This document shows, piece after piece, positions 1-8,517 of a stretch of 64,000 nt of DNA (the first letter of the stretch is position 1; each line of letters begins with the position of its first letter). The notes below the pieces were generated by a model. The model was not told where the DNA came from. It saw nothing but the letters and a program-made list of their open reading frames with translations, and did no database searches. A program made the position numbers and the translations under genes. Origin of the DNA: Chelativorans sp. AA-79 (lineage in GTDB: Bacteria > Pseudomonadota > Alphaproteobacteria > Rhizobiales > Rhizobiaceae); assembly GCF_029457495.1 (NCBI RefSeq), contig NZ_CP120361.1, positions 1,628,001-1,692,000 of the forward strand, given 5' to 3'.

Positions 1-2514
1 AACCTGCGTGGCTTCTACTTCTCTTCGGGCACGCAGGAAGGCACGCCCATCGACCAGGTGCTGGGCGCGATCGCCCGCAGCACCGGCAGTGCGATGACCG
101 CACGGCAACTTTCCGGCACAGGCCGGAGCTTCTTCCTGCACGATCTCCTGACGAAGGTGATCTTCTCGGAAGCCGGCTGGGTCTCGCGCGATATGGCGGC
201 GGTGCGGCGGGCAGCTCTCATCCGCTACGGCTCCTTCGCGGCAATCGGGCTTGTGGCGGTGGCGCTGCTCGGCGTATGGGGGGTGAGCTTCGCCACCAAC
301 CGCGCCCTGATTGCGACCACGGAAAACGCGGTGGAGCAGTACCGCGTCAACGCGAACGAGCATCTCACGAGCACCAGCGTTTCAGACGTCGACCTGGAGA
401 ACGTCGTCGGCCATCTCCAAACATTGCGCAATCTGCCCGTGGGCTACGAGAACCGGGGCGAGGCCACGCCCATGCGGGAGACGTTCGGACTCAGCCAGCG
501 CGGCCGGCTGCTCTCCGCCTCGGAGACGACATATCGACGCGCGCTCGAGCGCATGTACCGCTCCCGGCTCATTCTGCAGCTCGAGCGCACCATCGAAGCG
601 AACATGAACGATCCGCTCCAGCTCTACGAGCCGCTCAAGGTGTACCTCATGCTGGGCGGCAAGGCGCCGAAGGTGGACGAGGAACTCATCGTCGCCTGGA
701 TGCAGCGCGACTGGGAGCTGAACCGCTATCCGGGGCCGGCCAACCGGCAGGGCCGTGAGGAACTGGAAAGACAGCTGCGCGCCATGCTCGATCTCGGCAA
801 GGCGCATGATCCGGCCATCGATCTCAACGGGCCGCTTGTGGAGCAGGCGCAGCGCTCGCTCGCCCGCATGAACATGGCCGACTGGGCCTATGCGCTCATC
901 AGGTCGGCCGCCTATTCCGCGCCCATCGAGGATTTCTCCTTCGCCGCCCGCGCCGGGCCAGATGCCGGTCTGGTGTTCGAGACGGTCGACGGCAGCGATC
1001 TGAACGGCGTCATCGTGCCCGGCCTCTACACCTATGCGGGCTTCAACGATTTCTTCCTCACTCAGATGGCCGCCATCGCCGACAAGCTTTCCGGCGAGCA
1101 ATGGGTGATGGGCGAGGTCGGCGAGCAGATGGCGGTCGAGGACCAGTTCAAGACCCTCGGCATCGCGCTGCTCGACCGCTACGGCCGCGACTTCGTCAGC
1201 GCCTGGGAGGCCGCGCTTGAGAACATCAAGCTGAAGCCGCTCTCGGCGGACAAGCCCCAATACGTCTCGCTGTCGGCGGCGGCCTCGCCCGGTTCCCCCA
1301 TCCGCCAGCTCTTCGAGGAGGTCAGCCGCGAGACGGCGCTGACCAGGGAGCAGGAAGGCGAGGAGCCGCCGGTGGTAGCCGAGGAAGCGCAGGCGGTGGC
1401 GGGTGAGGCAGGCCGGATGCTGGCGCAGCGGACGGCCGATCGCACGACGGGTCTTGCGCGGATCGGCATCGACCTGGCCCTTCGCAAGTCGCAGACGCGT
1501 GTCGGCGTGAACGGTTCGCCCGCGACCCAGGTGCCCGGCGCCAATATCGAGGCCCAGTTCCGGCCCTATCAGATGCTGTTCGAGGGCGAGGCGGGCCAGC
1601 GACCGATCGATGCGCTGATCCAGAACTTCTACGAGGTCTACCAGAGCCTCGTGCTCGCGGCGACCAATCCGTCGCAGGCCGAGCGGGCCAACGCCAATCT
1701 CCAGCTCCAGGTGGTCACGTTGCGCGCCAGCGCCTCGCGATTGCCAAGGCCGCTTGCGCGCATGGTCGGCGGCGCGGTCGAGGATTTCGAGGGCGACGCC
1801 GCCGATACTTCGCTCGCACAGCTCAACCAGATGCTGAACGCCACGGTCTCGCGCCCCTGCGAGCAGGTGGTGGCGAACCGCTATCCCTTCTCGCGCAAGA
1901 GCGAGCGCGACGTGCCGATGGCCGATTTCGCCCGGCTCTTCGCGCCGAACGGCATCATCGACCGCTTTTTCGCGCAGAACCTCGCGCCGCTCACCGATAT
2001 GGGCGGCGAGGACTGGGCCTGGAAGCAGGACACGCGGCTTGGCCGTGAGCTCTCGGCAGCGACGCTGCGGGAGTTCCAGCGTGCGGCCGAGATCCGCGAC
2101 GCGTTCTTCCCGCAGGGTGGCGGGATGCCCGCCGTCAATCTCTCCATCACGCCGTTCTCGCTCCATGGCCAGGCGGACATGGCCCTGCTCGAGATCAACG
2201 GCCAGGTGATCCAGAGCCGGCAGGTGGGCAACCTGCCGGGCAGCCTGACGTGGCCTGGCACCATGGGCGCCGGTGCCGTCAATCTGAGCCTCCTGCCGGA
2301 GATTCCGGGCCGGCAGTCGCTCGTCAGCGTCGCAGGCCCCTGGGCGCTGATGCGGCTGCTCGACGCCGGCTCGGTCTCGCGCAGCGGCGACAGCATCCTG
2401 GCCCGCTTCGTCATCGGCGGACGGGACGTCGCCTACACCATCCAGGTCGGGTCCCTCGCCAACCCGTTCTTCCTGCCCGCGCTTTCCGAATTCAGCTGCC
2501 CGACCGGACTTTGA
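1..2514 (+). CDS. tssM: TssM (IcmF/ImpL), T6SS inner-membrane core protein, 5'-truncated by window edge
   Basis: The frame is open from base 1, and its first codons read LRGFYFSSGTQEGTPIDQ, a sequence typical of IcmF/TssM proteins shortly before the last membrane helix. The visible 837 residues hold that helix (coded near bases 230-290, AAIGLVAVALLGVWGVSFA) and a long periplasmic part that in TssM contacts the outer-membrane lipoprotein TssJ. The cytoplasmic NTPase-like half lies upstream of the window. TssM, with TssL and TssJ, forms the trans-envelope complex that anchors the contractile machine. The stop codon is two bases before the tagF start, so the two are translated as one unit. Family assignment is firm; only the length is unknown. 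Confidence 0.95.
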   Translation, partial: NLRGFYFSSGTQEGTPIDQVLGAIARSTGSAMTARQLSGTGRSFFLHDLLTKVIFSEAGWVSRDMAAVRRAALIRYGSFAAIGLVAVALLGVWGVSFATNRALIATTENAVEQYRVNANEHLTSTSVSDVDLENVVGHLQTLRNLPVGYENRGEATPMRETFGLSQRGRLLSASETTYRRALERMYRSRLILQLERTIEANMNDPLQLYEPLKVYLMLGGKAPKVDEELIVAWMQRDWELNRYPGPANRQGREELERQLRAMLDLGKAHDPAIDLNGPLVEQAQRSLARMNMADWAYALIRSAAYSAPIEDFSFAARAGPDAGLVFETVDGSDLNGVIVPGLYTYAGFNDFFLTQMAAIADKLSGEQWVMGEVGEQMAVEDQFKTLGIALLDRYGRDFVSAWEAALENIKLKPLSADKPQYVSLSAAASPGSPIRQLFEEVSRETALTREQEGEEPPVVAEEAQAVAGEAGRMLAQRTADRTTGLARIGIDLALRKSQTRVGVNGSPATQVPGANIEAQFRPYQMLFEGEAGQRPIDALIQNFYEVYQSLVLAATNPSQAERANANLQLQVVTLRASASRLPRPLARMVGGAVEDFEGDAADTSLAQLNQMLNATVSRPCEQVVANRYPFSRKSERDVPMADFARLFAPNGIIDRFFAQNLAPLTDMGGEDWAWKQDTRLGRELSAATLREFQRAAEIRDAFFPQGGGMPAVNLSITPFSLHGQADMALLEINGQVIQSRQVGNLPGSLTWPGTMGAGAVNLSLLPEIPGRQSLVSVAGPWALMRLLDAGSVSRSGDSILARFVIGGRDVAYTIQVGSLANPFFLPALSEFSCPTGL

Positions 2515-2516
2515 CG

Positions 2517-3188
2517 ATGGGCTTCGGTCTTTTCGGCAAGCTGCCCCAGAAACGAGATTTCATCTCCTTCGGAATCCCGCACGAGGTGCTGCATCCGCTG
2601 GAGACCTGGCTCCAGTCCGCCGTTGCCGCAAGCCGCGCGGAACTGGGAAGCCGTTGGGAGGAACTCTACCTCGTGGCGCCGATCTGGCGCTTCTGGGTCG
2701 GCCCCGGCATCCTCGGCGCCTCCTGCGCCGGTGCGCTCATGCCGTCGGTCGATGGCATTGGCCGTTATTTCCCGCTGATGGCGTTGTACGTAGCGGAGCC
2801 CGGGCGGCAGACGCCGCCGCCCCCCTTTGCGCCGCAGGGCGATTGGTACGCCGCGCTCGAATCCCGGCTTCTTGCAACGCTTGGCGAGACCGCGGGCATC
2901 CGGCCCGAGACGCTCCTTTCGGACCTCCCCGAGCCTTCCACCGAGAGCGCCGAGCCGGCGGACGGCCTGGCGCTCTTCAAGGGTGGTCCCGTCTGGCGCG
3001 GGAAGGCGAATGCCGGCGTGGCGGCACTCCTCGCCTCCATCGTGGAGGCGGATTACCGCGAGGCCGCGCGCGTGCGGTCCTACTGGTGGACGGCAGGCAC
3101 CAGCGAGGCGGGACCGATGCTCCACGCCCGCGAAGGCCTGCCGGACCCTTATTTCTATACTCTCATGCTGCGCGTTGTGGCAGAATAG
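2517..3188 (+). CDS. tagF: TagF (ImpM-type) T6SS accessory/regulatory protein
   Basis: This 223-residue protein begins MGFGLFGKLPQKRDFISFG, the usual N-terminus of the TagF family (DUF2094). A short conserved stretch follows with WRFWVGPGILG and a GRYFPLM motif. In other bacteria TagF is cytoplasmic and restrains T6SS assembly after translation, sometimes through the FHA protein. The ATG lies two bases after the tssM stop. An earlier in-frame start would overlap tssM by more than 200 bases and is not supported. The location between tssM and the phosphatase/kinase pair fits a post-translational control module. Length is within the family range for the non-fused form. Confidence 0.92.
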   Translation: MGFGLFGKLPQKRDFISFGIPHEVLHPLETWLQSAVAASRAELGSRWEELYLVAPIWRFWVGPGILGASCAGALMPSVDGIGRYFPLMALYVAEPGRQTPPPPFAPQGDWYAALESRLLATLGETAGIRPETLLSDLPEPSTESAEPADGLALFKGGPVWRGKANAGVAALLASIVEADYREAARVRSYWWTAGTSEAGPMLHAREGLPDPYFYTLMLRVVAE

Positions 3189-3190
3189 CC

Positions 3191-3271
3191 ATGGGAACAA
3201 CGCGCCGGGCCGTCGAACAGGCAAGGGTACAACTGGCCGGGCACAGGGATATCGCGGGTGAGATCTCGTGA
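3191..3271 (+). CDS. possible 26-residue leader ORF before the phosphatase
   Basis: A short frame starts with ATG two bases after the tagF stop and ends in a TGA that overlaps the GTG start of the phosphatase (GTGA). It would give a 26-residue, rather basic peptide without recognisable motifs. It may serve only for translational coupling across the gap, or it may be chance. There is no domain evidence. Confidence 0.22.
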   Translation: MGTTRRAVEQARVQLAGHRDIAGEIS

Positions 3272-4008
3272 ACGGCGGCCGATACTCTTTCGAATGCTTT
3301 GGCGTCAGCCATACGGGCCATGTGCGCGACCACAATGAGGACCGGTTCCTGCTCGAGCCGGAAAGCGGCCTGTGGGTGGTGGCCGACGGCATGGGCGGTC
3401 ACGAGGCGGGCGAGGTGGCCTCCGGCAGCATCGTCGAGCATCTCGCCACGCTGGGCGTGGCGAGTTCCGCGCCGGACCTGCGCGCCCGTTTCGAGGACCG
3501 GCTCGCCCGTGCCCACTCCGAGATCAGGCGGCTCTCGCAGGAGCGCGGCGGGATCACCATCGGCTCCACCGTGGCCGCGCTCCTCGCCTATGACGGGCAA
3601 TATGCCTGCCTGTGGTCGGGCGACAGCCGCGTCTATCTCGTGCGCGACGGCGCGATCGCGCAGATCTCCCGCGACCACACCGAGGTGCAGGAACTGCTCG
3701 ACCGCGGCGCGATCACCGAGGATGAGGCGCAGCACTGGCCGCGCCGCAACGTCATCACACATGCGGTGGGCGTTGCCGACGAGATCACCATCGATGTGCG
3801 GCAGGGTCAGGCGCTGCCGGGCGACATTTTCGTGCTCGGCACGGACGGCCTCACCGGCCACGTGCGGGATGAGGAGATCAGGGACAATGTCATCGGCCGC
3901 TCGCCGCAGGAAGCATGTGAGCATCTGCTCGAACTGGTGCTTTCACGCGGCGCCACCGACAATGTCACGGTCGTCGTCGTGAAGGCCGAGGGCAGGGAGA
4001 AGCCTTGA
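3268..4008 (+). CDS. pppA: PP2C-type Ser/Thr protein phosphatase of the T6SS (PppA/Stp1-like)
   Basis: This 246-residue protein has the PP2C motif order: HVRDHNEDRF near the N-terminus (metal-binding Asp), VVADGMGGHEAG (DGMGG motif), SGDSRVY in the middle, and DNVTVVVV at the C-terminus. It has no signal peptide or membrane segment, so it acts in the cytoplasm. In T6SS loci such phosphatases reverse phosphorylation by the PpkA-type kinase, here the next gene, on FHA proteins such as TagH at the far end of the locus. The start is GTG; the first residues match the short bacterial PP2C form. The kinase gene follows after fewer than 50 bases, so co-expression is expected. Confidence 0.93.
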   Translation: MNGGRYSFECFGVSHTGHVRDHNEDRFLLEPESGLWVVADGMGGHEAGEVASGSIVEHLATLGVASSAPDLRARFEDRLARAHSEIRRLSQERGGITIGSTVAALLAYDGQYACLWSGDSRVYLVRDGAIAQISRDHTEVQELLDRGAITEDEAQHWPRRNVITHAVGVADEITIDVRQGQALPGDIFVLGTDGLTGHVRDEEIRDNVIGRSPQEACEHLLELVLSRGATDNVTVVVVKAEGREKP

Positions 4009-4056
4009 ACGCGATGAGCCCGAGTGAAACCGCCGATGATCGGAGATGGTGGCGCC

Positions 4057-6195
4057 ATGTCGTCGGACGATAAGACGCAGATCCTCCCGGGCGCGCATGT
4101 CGATGTCGGCACGCAGCTTTCCGGCATTTACGAGCTCGACGAGCGCATCGCCATGGGCGGCATGGGGGAGGTCTTCCGCGGGCACAACATCCAGACGGGC
4201 GATCCCGTCGCCATCAAGATCGTGCTTCCCGAGTTCGCGCGCGACGAGACCATCCTGTCGCTCTTCAAGAAGGAAGCCTCCATCCTCAACCACCTCTCGC
4301 ACGAGGCCATCGTCCGCTACCACGTCTTCACCATCGATCCCGGCATGGGGCGGCCTTATCTCGCCATGGAGTTCGTCGACGGCGAGTCGCTCATCGACGT
4401 GATGAAGCGCGGACCGATGCCGTCGCAGGACGTGCGCCGGCTCTGCCTGCGGGTGGCGTCCGGCCTGGCCGCCGCGCACGAGGCGGGCATCATTCACCGC
4501 GATCTCTCGCCCGACAACGTCATCCTTCCGGGCGGCCGGGTGGAAAGGGCCAAGATCATCGATTTCGGCATCGCCCGCTCGGCCATCGTCGGCGGCAAGA
4601 CGCTCCTCGAAGGCAAGTTCGCCGGCAAGTACAACTATGTCTCGCCGGAGCAGCTCGGCCTGTTCGGCGGCGAGGTGACCGAGCGGTCGGACATCTACAG
4701 CCTCGGCCTCGTGCTCGCCGCGGTCTCGCTCGGCGCGCCGCTCGACATGAGCGGGTCGCAGCTCGAAGTCATCGAGAAGCGCCGTGTGGTGCCCGACATC
4801 TCCTCCATGGACCCGACCCTTCGCCCGCTCGTGGAGGCGATGCTCCAGCCGGATCCCGCGAACCGCCCGCCCGGCATGGCGGAGATCGCCGCCTGGCTGT
4901 CGCAGCAGGACGCGGCAGCGACCATTCCGCCCCGGCAGAATGACTCCGCACCCACGGTCTCGACCGCGCCCGGCACCGGCGGAACGAGCGCGGAAGCCGT
5001 CGTCGCGGAAAGTCCTTTCGGCCCCGTCGCGCCACCGCAGACGCCCTTCACCGCCAGCGCGGCCCCCGGGTCCCAAGCGGGCGGCAGGCCGCCCGGACCG
5101 AAGCGCTTCATCCTGCCGTCCGCCGCCGTCATCCTCCTGGCCGCCGCCGGTGGCGGTGCCTACTACCTGGACCTCTTCGGTCGCTCACCATCCATGCCGG
5201 ATGCCCCTGCGCAGCAAGCCGAAACGCCCTTGCTTGCGCCAAACGATCCCGAGCAGCAGGCCTCTGCGGAGCCGGCGGGCTCGACATCACCGCCCGCAAG
5301 CGAATCCGCCACGGCAGCGCCGCCGACGGTGGAGCAGGCCGATCGGCAACCGCAGGAGACTGCCTCACCGGCCGCGCAGCCAGGGCCGGAGGAGGTTCAG
5401 GCACCTTCGATGCATGCGCCTGCCCCGCAGCAGGCCGCGCTCTCGTCCGACACGGCCGCTCCCTCGGCTCCCGCCACGCCCGGAACGGAAGCCTCGCCTC
5501 CGGCCGAGCTGACAGCAGTCCTCCCCGGAGCGCCCCGGCAGGACGCGGCAAAGGTCATTGACGACGTCGCTACCCGGGTCTCCTGGATCCGCGACTATGG
5601 CGACAGGGACTGTTTCTATGCCACCGCGGTCTCGGTCACGGACAAATCGGCGGAGATCGAGGGTTTCGGGCGCAGCGTGGAGCCGTTCGAGGCCCTGCTT
5701 CAGGATTTCCAGAAGACCTTCCATATCGAGCCCGAGATCGGCGCCCGCCTCATCGAGCCGGAACAATGCGTCATCACCGATTTCCTGCGCCAGGTCGGGG
5801 GCTCGGCGGCGTCCGCGCCCGTGCTGTCGCTCGGTCAGACGCTCATTGCCAACGGCGCGGAAGTGCATGGCGAGATCGCCAAGCTCAACGGGCGCAAGAT
5901 CGACCTGATCCTGATCGACCACAAGGGCATGGCCTACAGCCTCAACAAGCACGTGAGGAATGAGGGCGGAAGGGCGGAGTTCAGCATCAATGTCGGCCTC
6001 GCCAGTGCCGACCTCGCCCGGAACAGGACCGTTCCCCAGGTCGTTGTCGCCGTCGTCAGCAGGAACGGCCTGGACGCCGCGAATTTTTCCCGTCCGATCC
6101 GCGCGTCGGAAGTGCTGCCGCGGGTACTGGCCGAGATCAGTGCCGGAGGTCCGGAAAGCACGGCGGTCGCCAAATATTTCCGGCTCGGCGGCTGA
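4057..6195 (+). CDS. ppkA: membrane Ser/Thr protein kinase of the T6SS (PpkA-like) with a novel periplasmic C-terminal domain
   Basis: The 712-residue protein has an N-terminal Hanks-type kinase domain: a glycine loop (MGGMGEVFRG), Lys54 in AIKIV, the catalytic HRDLSPDN with Asp149, DFG with Asp169, and SPEQ. A Pro/Ala-rich linker follows, then one membrane helix (about residues 351-372), a second Ala/Pro-rich linker, and a periplasmic domain of about 200 residues with Cys519 (DCF) and Cys571 (EQC). That last domain recurs in the neighbouring convergent TonB-like protein. The kinase probably senses an envelope signal and phosphorylates T6SS regulators such as the FHA protein. ATG at 4057 is preferred; GTG 4024 and ATG 4036 are alternatives with no better ribosome site. 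Confidence 0.92.
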   Translation: MSSDDKTQILPGAHVDVGTQLSGIYELDERIAMGGMGEVFRGHNIQTGDPVAIKIVLPEFARDETILSLFKKEASILNHLSHEAIVRYHVFTIDPGMGRPYLAMEFVDGESLIDVMKRGPMPSQDVRRLCLRVASGLAAAHEAGIIHRDLSPDNVILPGGRVERAKIIDFGIARSAIVGGKTLLEGKFAGKYNYVSPEQLGLFGGEVTERSDIYSLGLVLAAVSLGAPLDMSGSQLEVIEKRRVVPDISSMDPTLRPLVEAMLQPDPANRPPGMAEIAAWLSQQDAAATIPPRQNDSAPTVSTAPGTGGTSAEAVVAESPFGPVAPPQTPFTASAAPGSQAGGRPPGPKRFILPSAAVILLAAAGGGAYYLDLFGRSPSMPDAPAQQAETPLLAPNDPEQQASAEPAGSTSPPASESATAAPPTVEQADRQPQETASPAAQPGPEEVQAPSMHAPAPQQAALSSDTAAPSAPATPGTEASPPAELTAVLPGAPRQDAAKVIDDVATRVSWIRDYGDRDCFYATAVSVTDKSAEIEGFGRSVEPFEALLQDFQKTFHIEPEIGARLIEPEQCVITDFLRQVGGSAASAPVLSLGQTLIANGAEVHGEIAKLNGRKIDLILIDHKGMAYSLNKHVRNEGGRAEFSINVGLASADLARNRTVPQVVVAVVSRNGLDAANFSRPIRASEVLPRVLAEISAGGPESTAVAKYFRLGG

Positions 6196-6200
6196 CCCTT

Positions 6201-7643
6201 CTACCGCACCGAAAAGAATGTAAGGCCGAAATCGACCGGCCGTCCGCCGCGCCGGATCTCCGTGGCGAGCGCCGGGAAGTAGGCCGCCGCGTGCTTCTTG
6301 TCGTGCGACGCGACGGTCTCGAGCGGCGAGTCGCTCGCCAGCGCCAGAAGGATCTGTACCGTCTCCACCGGTCCGTCCTCCAGCGTCACCGGCGCCCTGA
6401 AGCCGATCGCGCCATTCGCCTCGCGAAACAGGTCCTGCACCTCCTCCACCTTCCCTTCATCGTCCACAAGCAGCAAATAGACCCATTTCCGGCCGAAATT
6501 GCCGACGTGCCCGGAAAGGATTCCGCCGCTCGGAACGACGCGCATGTCCGGTTCGATGGCCAGCGCGGGAATGGGGCGGGCCGAAAGAGCGCGCGCGAAC
6601 GACAATGCGCGGCACTGTTCCTCCGACACCTCGTGCGACCGTGCCTCCACTGGAACGCCGACGCGGCGCGCGATCTCGCTTCGGAGTTGCTCGATCTCGC
6701 CGGTTACGGCTGCGAAGCCGTCGATCGCGAGTTCGGGTTTTGCCGGCGCAAGAGCCAGGAAGCAGTCGCCCGCTTCATGTGCGGCGATCACGTCGAGCAT
6801 GCTGGCGAAGGGGTCGATCTCCTTTCTCGGCGGTGTCTCGCGTTCGGGGATCCGGGGTGCGATGAGGGCCATCTCCTCACCGTCGCCGGCGGAAGGGGAG
6901 GCGGTCGTGCCGCTGGAGGAAGGCGAGGAAACAATACGGGAGGCGGACGCCGTGGGCGCGGCTATGGCGACCCGAGATGCCGTTGCGGATGCTGATGCTG
7001 CCCGTTTCGATTCCGCGGGCGTCGATGCTGCCGGCTGCGCGGCGGTTGCTGCGATCGTTCCGGATTCCGCGATCCTCCGTGGTGCGGCGGCCATGCCCGC
7101 CGCAACCGGCGGCGGTGTGCTCGAAGCGACTTCACCGGAAGTGGAAGCGGTTGAAGGTGTAACCACCCGTGTCGCGGTGTCGCCGGGGCTTGCCGCGGGG
7201 GCTGGCGCAGCTCCAGAAGCAGCTGCGCGGCCGATCCCTTCCACTGCTTCGAGCGGGCGGCTTGCCTGCCGAGCCGAGGGCGCAAGCGGCACGGCAGCGC
7301 TCTTCCGGGCGATCGAAACACTTTCCTTGGTGCTCGGTGCCATGCGTCCGCTTGCGTCCGCAGCCGCCAACGTCTTTCGCGAAAGCTCCGCCGGCTCCCG
7401 CCGCATACTGTCCCGCGCACGCTCGGCCACAGGCCTCACTGTCGAAGACGGCTGCAGGACCCGCGCCTGCGCGACTCCCGGCGCGGACATGGTCGGAAGA
7501 GCCTGGACTTCGATGGTGGTGCCCCGCCCCTGCACTCCCGGCGGGTCCGGCATCGCCCAAAGGCCGGCACCCAGCATCGCGTGCGCGCCGACGGAGGCGG
7601 CGGCCCCGAGCAGAAGCAGCCTTCCGTCGCCTGCGGATTTCAC
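6201..7643 (-). CDS. TonB-like periplasmic protein with the kinase-type C-terminal domain
   Basis: This 480-residue protein has one N-terminal membrane anchor (LLLLGAAASVGAHAMLGAGL) and a long Ala/Ser/Pro/Thr-rich periplasmic linker, the layout of TonB and TolA. Its C-terminal 200 residues are not a classical TonB domain. They resemble the periplasmic end of the neighbouring kinase: DCF with Cys294, EEQC with Cys344, a G.I.GH....GRKWVYLLLVDD stretch, and a closing KHAAAYFPALATEI segment. Its start overlaps the second exbD by four bases, so it belongs to the exbB-exbD-exbD operon. It presumably couples the ExbBD proton channel to something in the periplasm, perhaps the T6SS or peptidoglycan. 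The partner is unknown. Confidence 0.75.
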   Translation of the reverse strand: MKSAGDGRLLLLGAAASVGAHAMLGAGLWAMPDPPGVQGRGTTIEVQALPTMSAPGVAQARVLQPSSTVRPVAERARDSMRREPAELSRKTLAAADASGRMAPSTKESVSIARKSAAVPLAPSARQASRPLEAVEGIGRAAASGAAPAPAASPGDTATRVVTPSTASTSGEVASSTPPPVAAGMAAAPRRIAESGTIAATAAQPAASTPAESKRAASASATASRVAIAAPTASASRIVSSPSSSGTTASPSAGDGEEMALIAPRIPERETPPRKEIDPFASMLDVIAAHEAGDCFLALAPAKPELAIDGFAAVTGEIEQLRSEIARRVGVPVEARSHEVSEEQCRALSFARALSARPIPALAIEPDMRVVPSGGILSGHVGNFGRKWVYLLLVDDEGKVEEVQDLFREANGAIGFRAPVTLEDGPVETVQILLALASDSPLETVASHDKKHAAAYFPALATEIRRGGRPVDFGLTFFSVR

Positions 7644-8065
7644 GGCCGCACCTCTTTCACGCCATAGCCCTCGTGCAGCGTCACCACGCGCACCGGCACG
7701 CCGGCCTCCTGCACGGCGGAAACGACCGTGAGGAAATCGCCTGCAGGCATGGTGCGGGCGGCAAGCAGGTTCACGAAGGCAGCTCCCGGCGTGGCGCTCA
7801 TGGCTGCAAGCGCGCGGGCGCCGGCCTGTCCCGGCGGAACCGGGCTCCCATCCAGGAACAGCCCGCCTTCTGCGATCAGGAGCAGCGGGCGCGGCAAACG
7901 TTCCAGCGGCAGGTCCCGTGTGATCGGGATGTCGGCTTCCACTTCGCCGCGCGAGACGAGGCTTCCGGCAGCGAGGTAGAAGAGCAGGAGCAGGAACACG
8001 ATGTTCACCGTGGTCAGCGAGAAATTCGGCTTCGGCCGCCGGCGCTGCGGGGGAATAAGGCTCAT
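7640..8065 (-). CDS. ExbD/TolR-like protein, variant lacking the channel aspartate
   Basis: This 141-residue protein has a short basic N-terminus, one membrane helix (FSLTTVNIVFLLLLFYLAAG) and a small periplasmic domain, as in ExbD/TolR. ExbD helices carry a conserved Asp that takes part in proton flow; the aligned position here is Asn21 (TTVN instead of TPLID). It overlaps the upstream, canonical exbD by four bases (ATGA) and the downstream TonB-like gene in the same way, so all three are translationally coupled. It may form a mixed ExbD dimer with its neighbour in which only one subunit carries the ionisable residue. That role is inferred. Confidence 0.82.
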   Translation of the reverse strand: MSLIPPQRRRPKPNFSLTTVNIVFLLLLFYLAAGSLVSRGEVEADIPITRDLPLERLPRPLLLIAEGGLFLDGSPVPPGQAGARALAAMSATPGAAFVNLLAARTMPAGDFLTVVSAVQEAGVPVRVVTLHEGYGVKEVRP

Positions 8066-8502
8066 GGCCGCTCCCGGATCGGGTTAAGCAGGGTGACGGA
8101 GCCGGCCGAGGCGGCTTTCATTGCCTCGAGGGTGGAGACCACGTCCTGCAACTCGGCATCTCCCGAGGGAATGAGCAGATAGGTCTCCACCCCCTGTCGT
8201 CGAAAGTGGCCTACGGCATCCTGGAGCTGCGCGATCGCCATCCTTTCCGCGCCGATCGTCACCTCGCCGTGAGCGATCCGAACAACCAATGGCTGCGCAG
8301 CGCCGTTGACTGCTTCGGCGGGCGCCGCCTCTGCTTCATCCGTACCGGCAGCTACGCCGCCGAGCGGCAGCAGCGAGTAAGGCGCGATCTGAGAGGAGAG
8401 CATGAAGAAGATGAGAAGCAGGAAGATCACGTCGATCAGCGGCGTGAGGACGAAGGCGATGCGCCTGCGCCTGGGGGTAGGCAATATCGTGGTCCGGTCC
8501 AT
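8062..8502 (-). CDS. exbD: ExbD/TolR-like proton-channel subunit
   Basis: This 146-residue protein has a basic N-terminus and one helix with the ExbD signature TPLIDVIFLLLIFFMLSS, including Asp24, the residue linked to proton conduction. A periplasmic domain with a VVRIAHGEVTIG strand and a conserved C-terminal region (VETYLLIPSGDAELQDVV) follows. It lies 15 bases after the exbB-like gene and overlaps the variant exbD. Together they should form an ExbB5-ExbD2 type inner-membrane motor. A location inside a T6SS cluster, with no TonB receptor nearby, is unusual and points to a dedicated energised envelope function. Confidence 0.9.
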   Translation of the reverse strand: MDRTTILPTPRRRRIAFVLTPLIDVIFLLLIFFMLSSQIAPYSLLPLGGVAAGTDEAEAAPAEAVNGAAQPLVVRIAHGEVTIGAERMAIAQLQDAVGHFRRQGVETYLLIPSGDAELQDVVSTLEAMKAASAGSVTLLNPIRERP

Positions 8503-8517
8503 CCCGGGCGATCCCTC

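Noticed and set aside
382..2166. 594-codon - strand frame opposite tssM
   Set aside because: No recognisable motif; tssM in the other direction is a conserved family.
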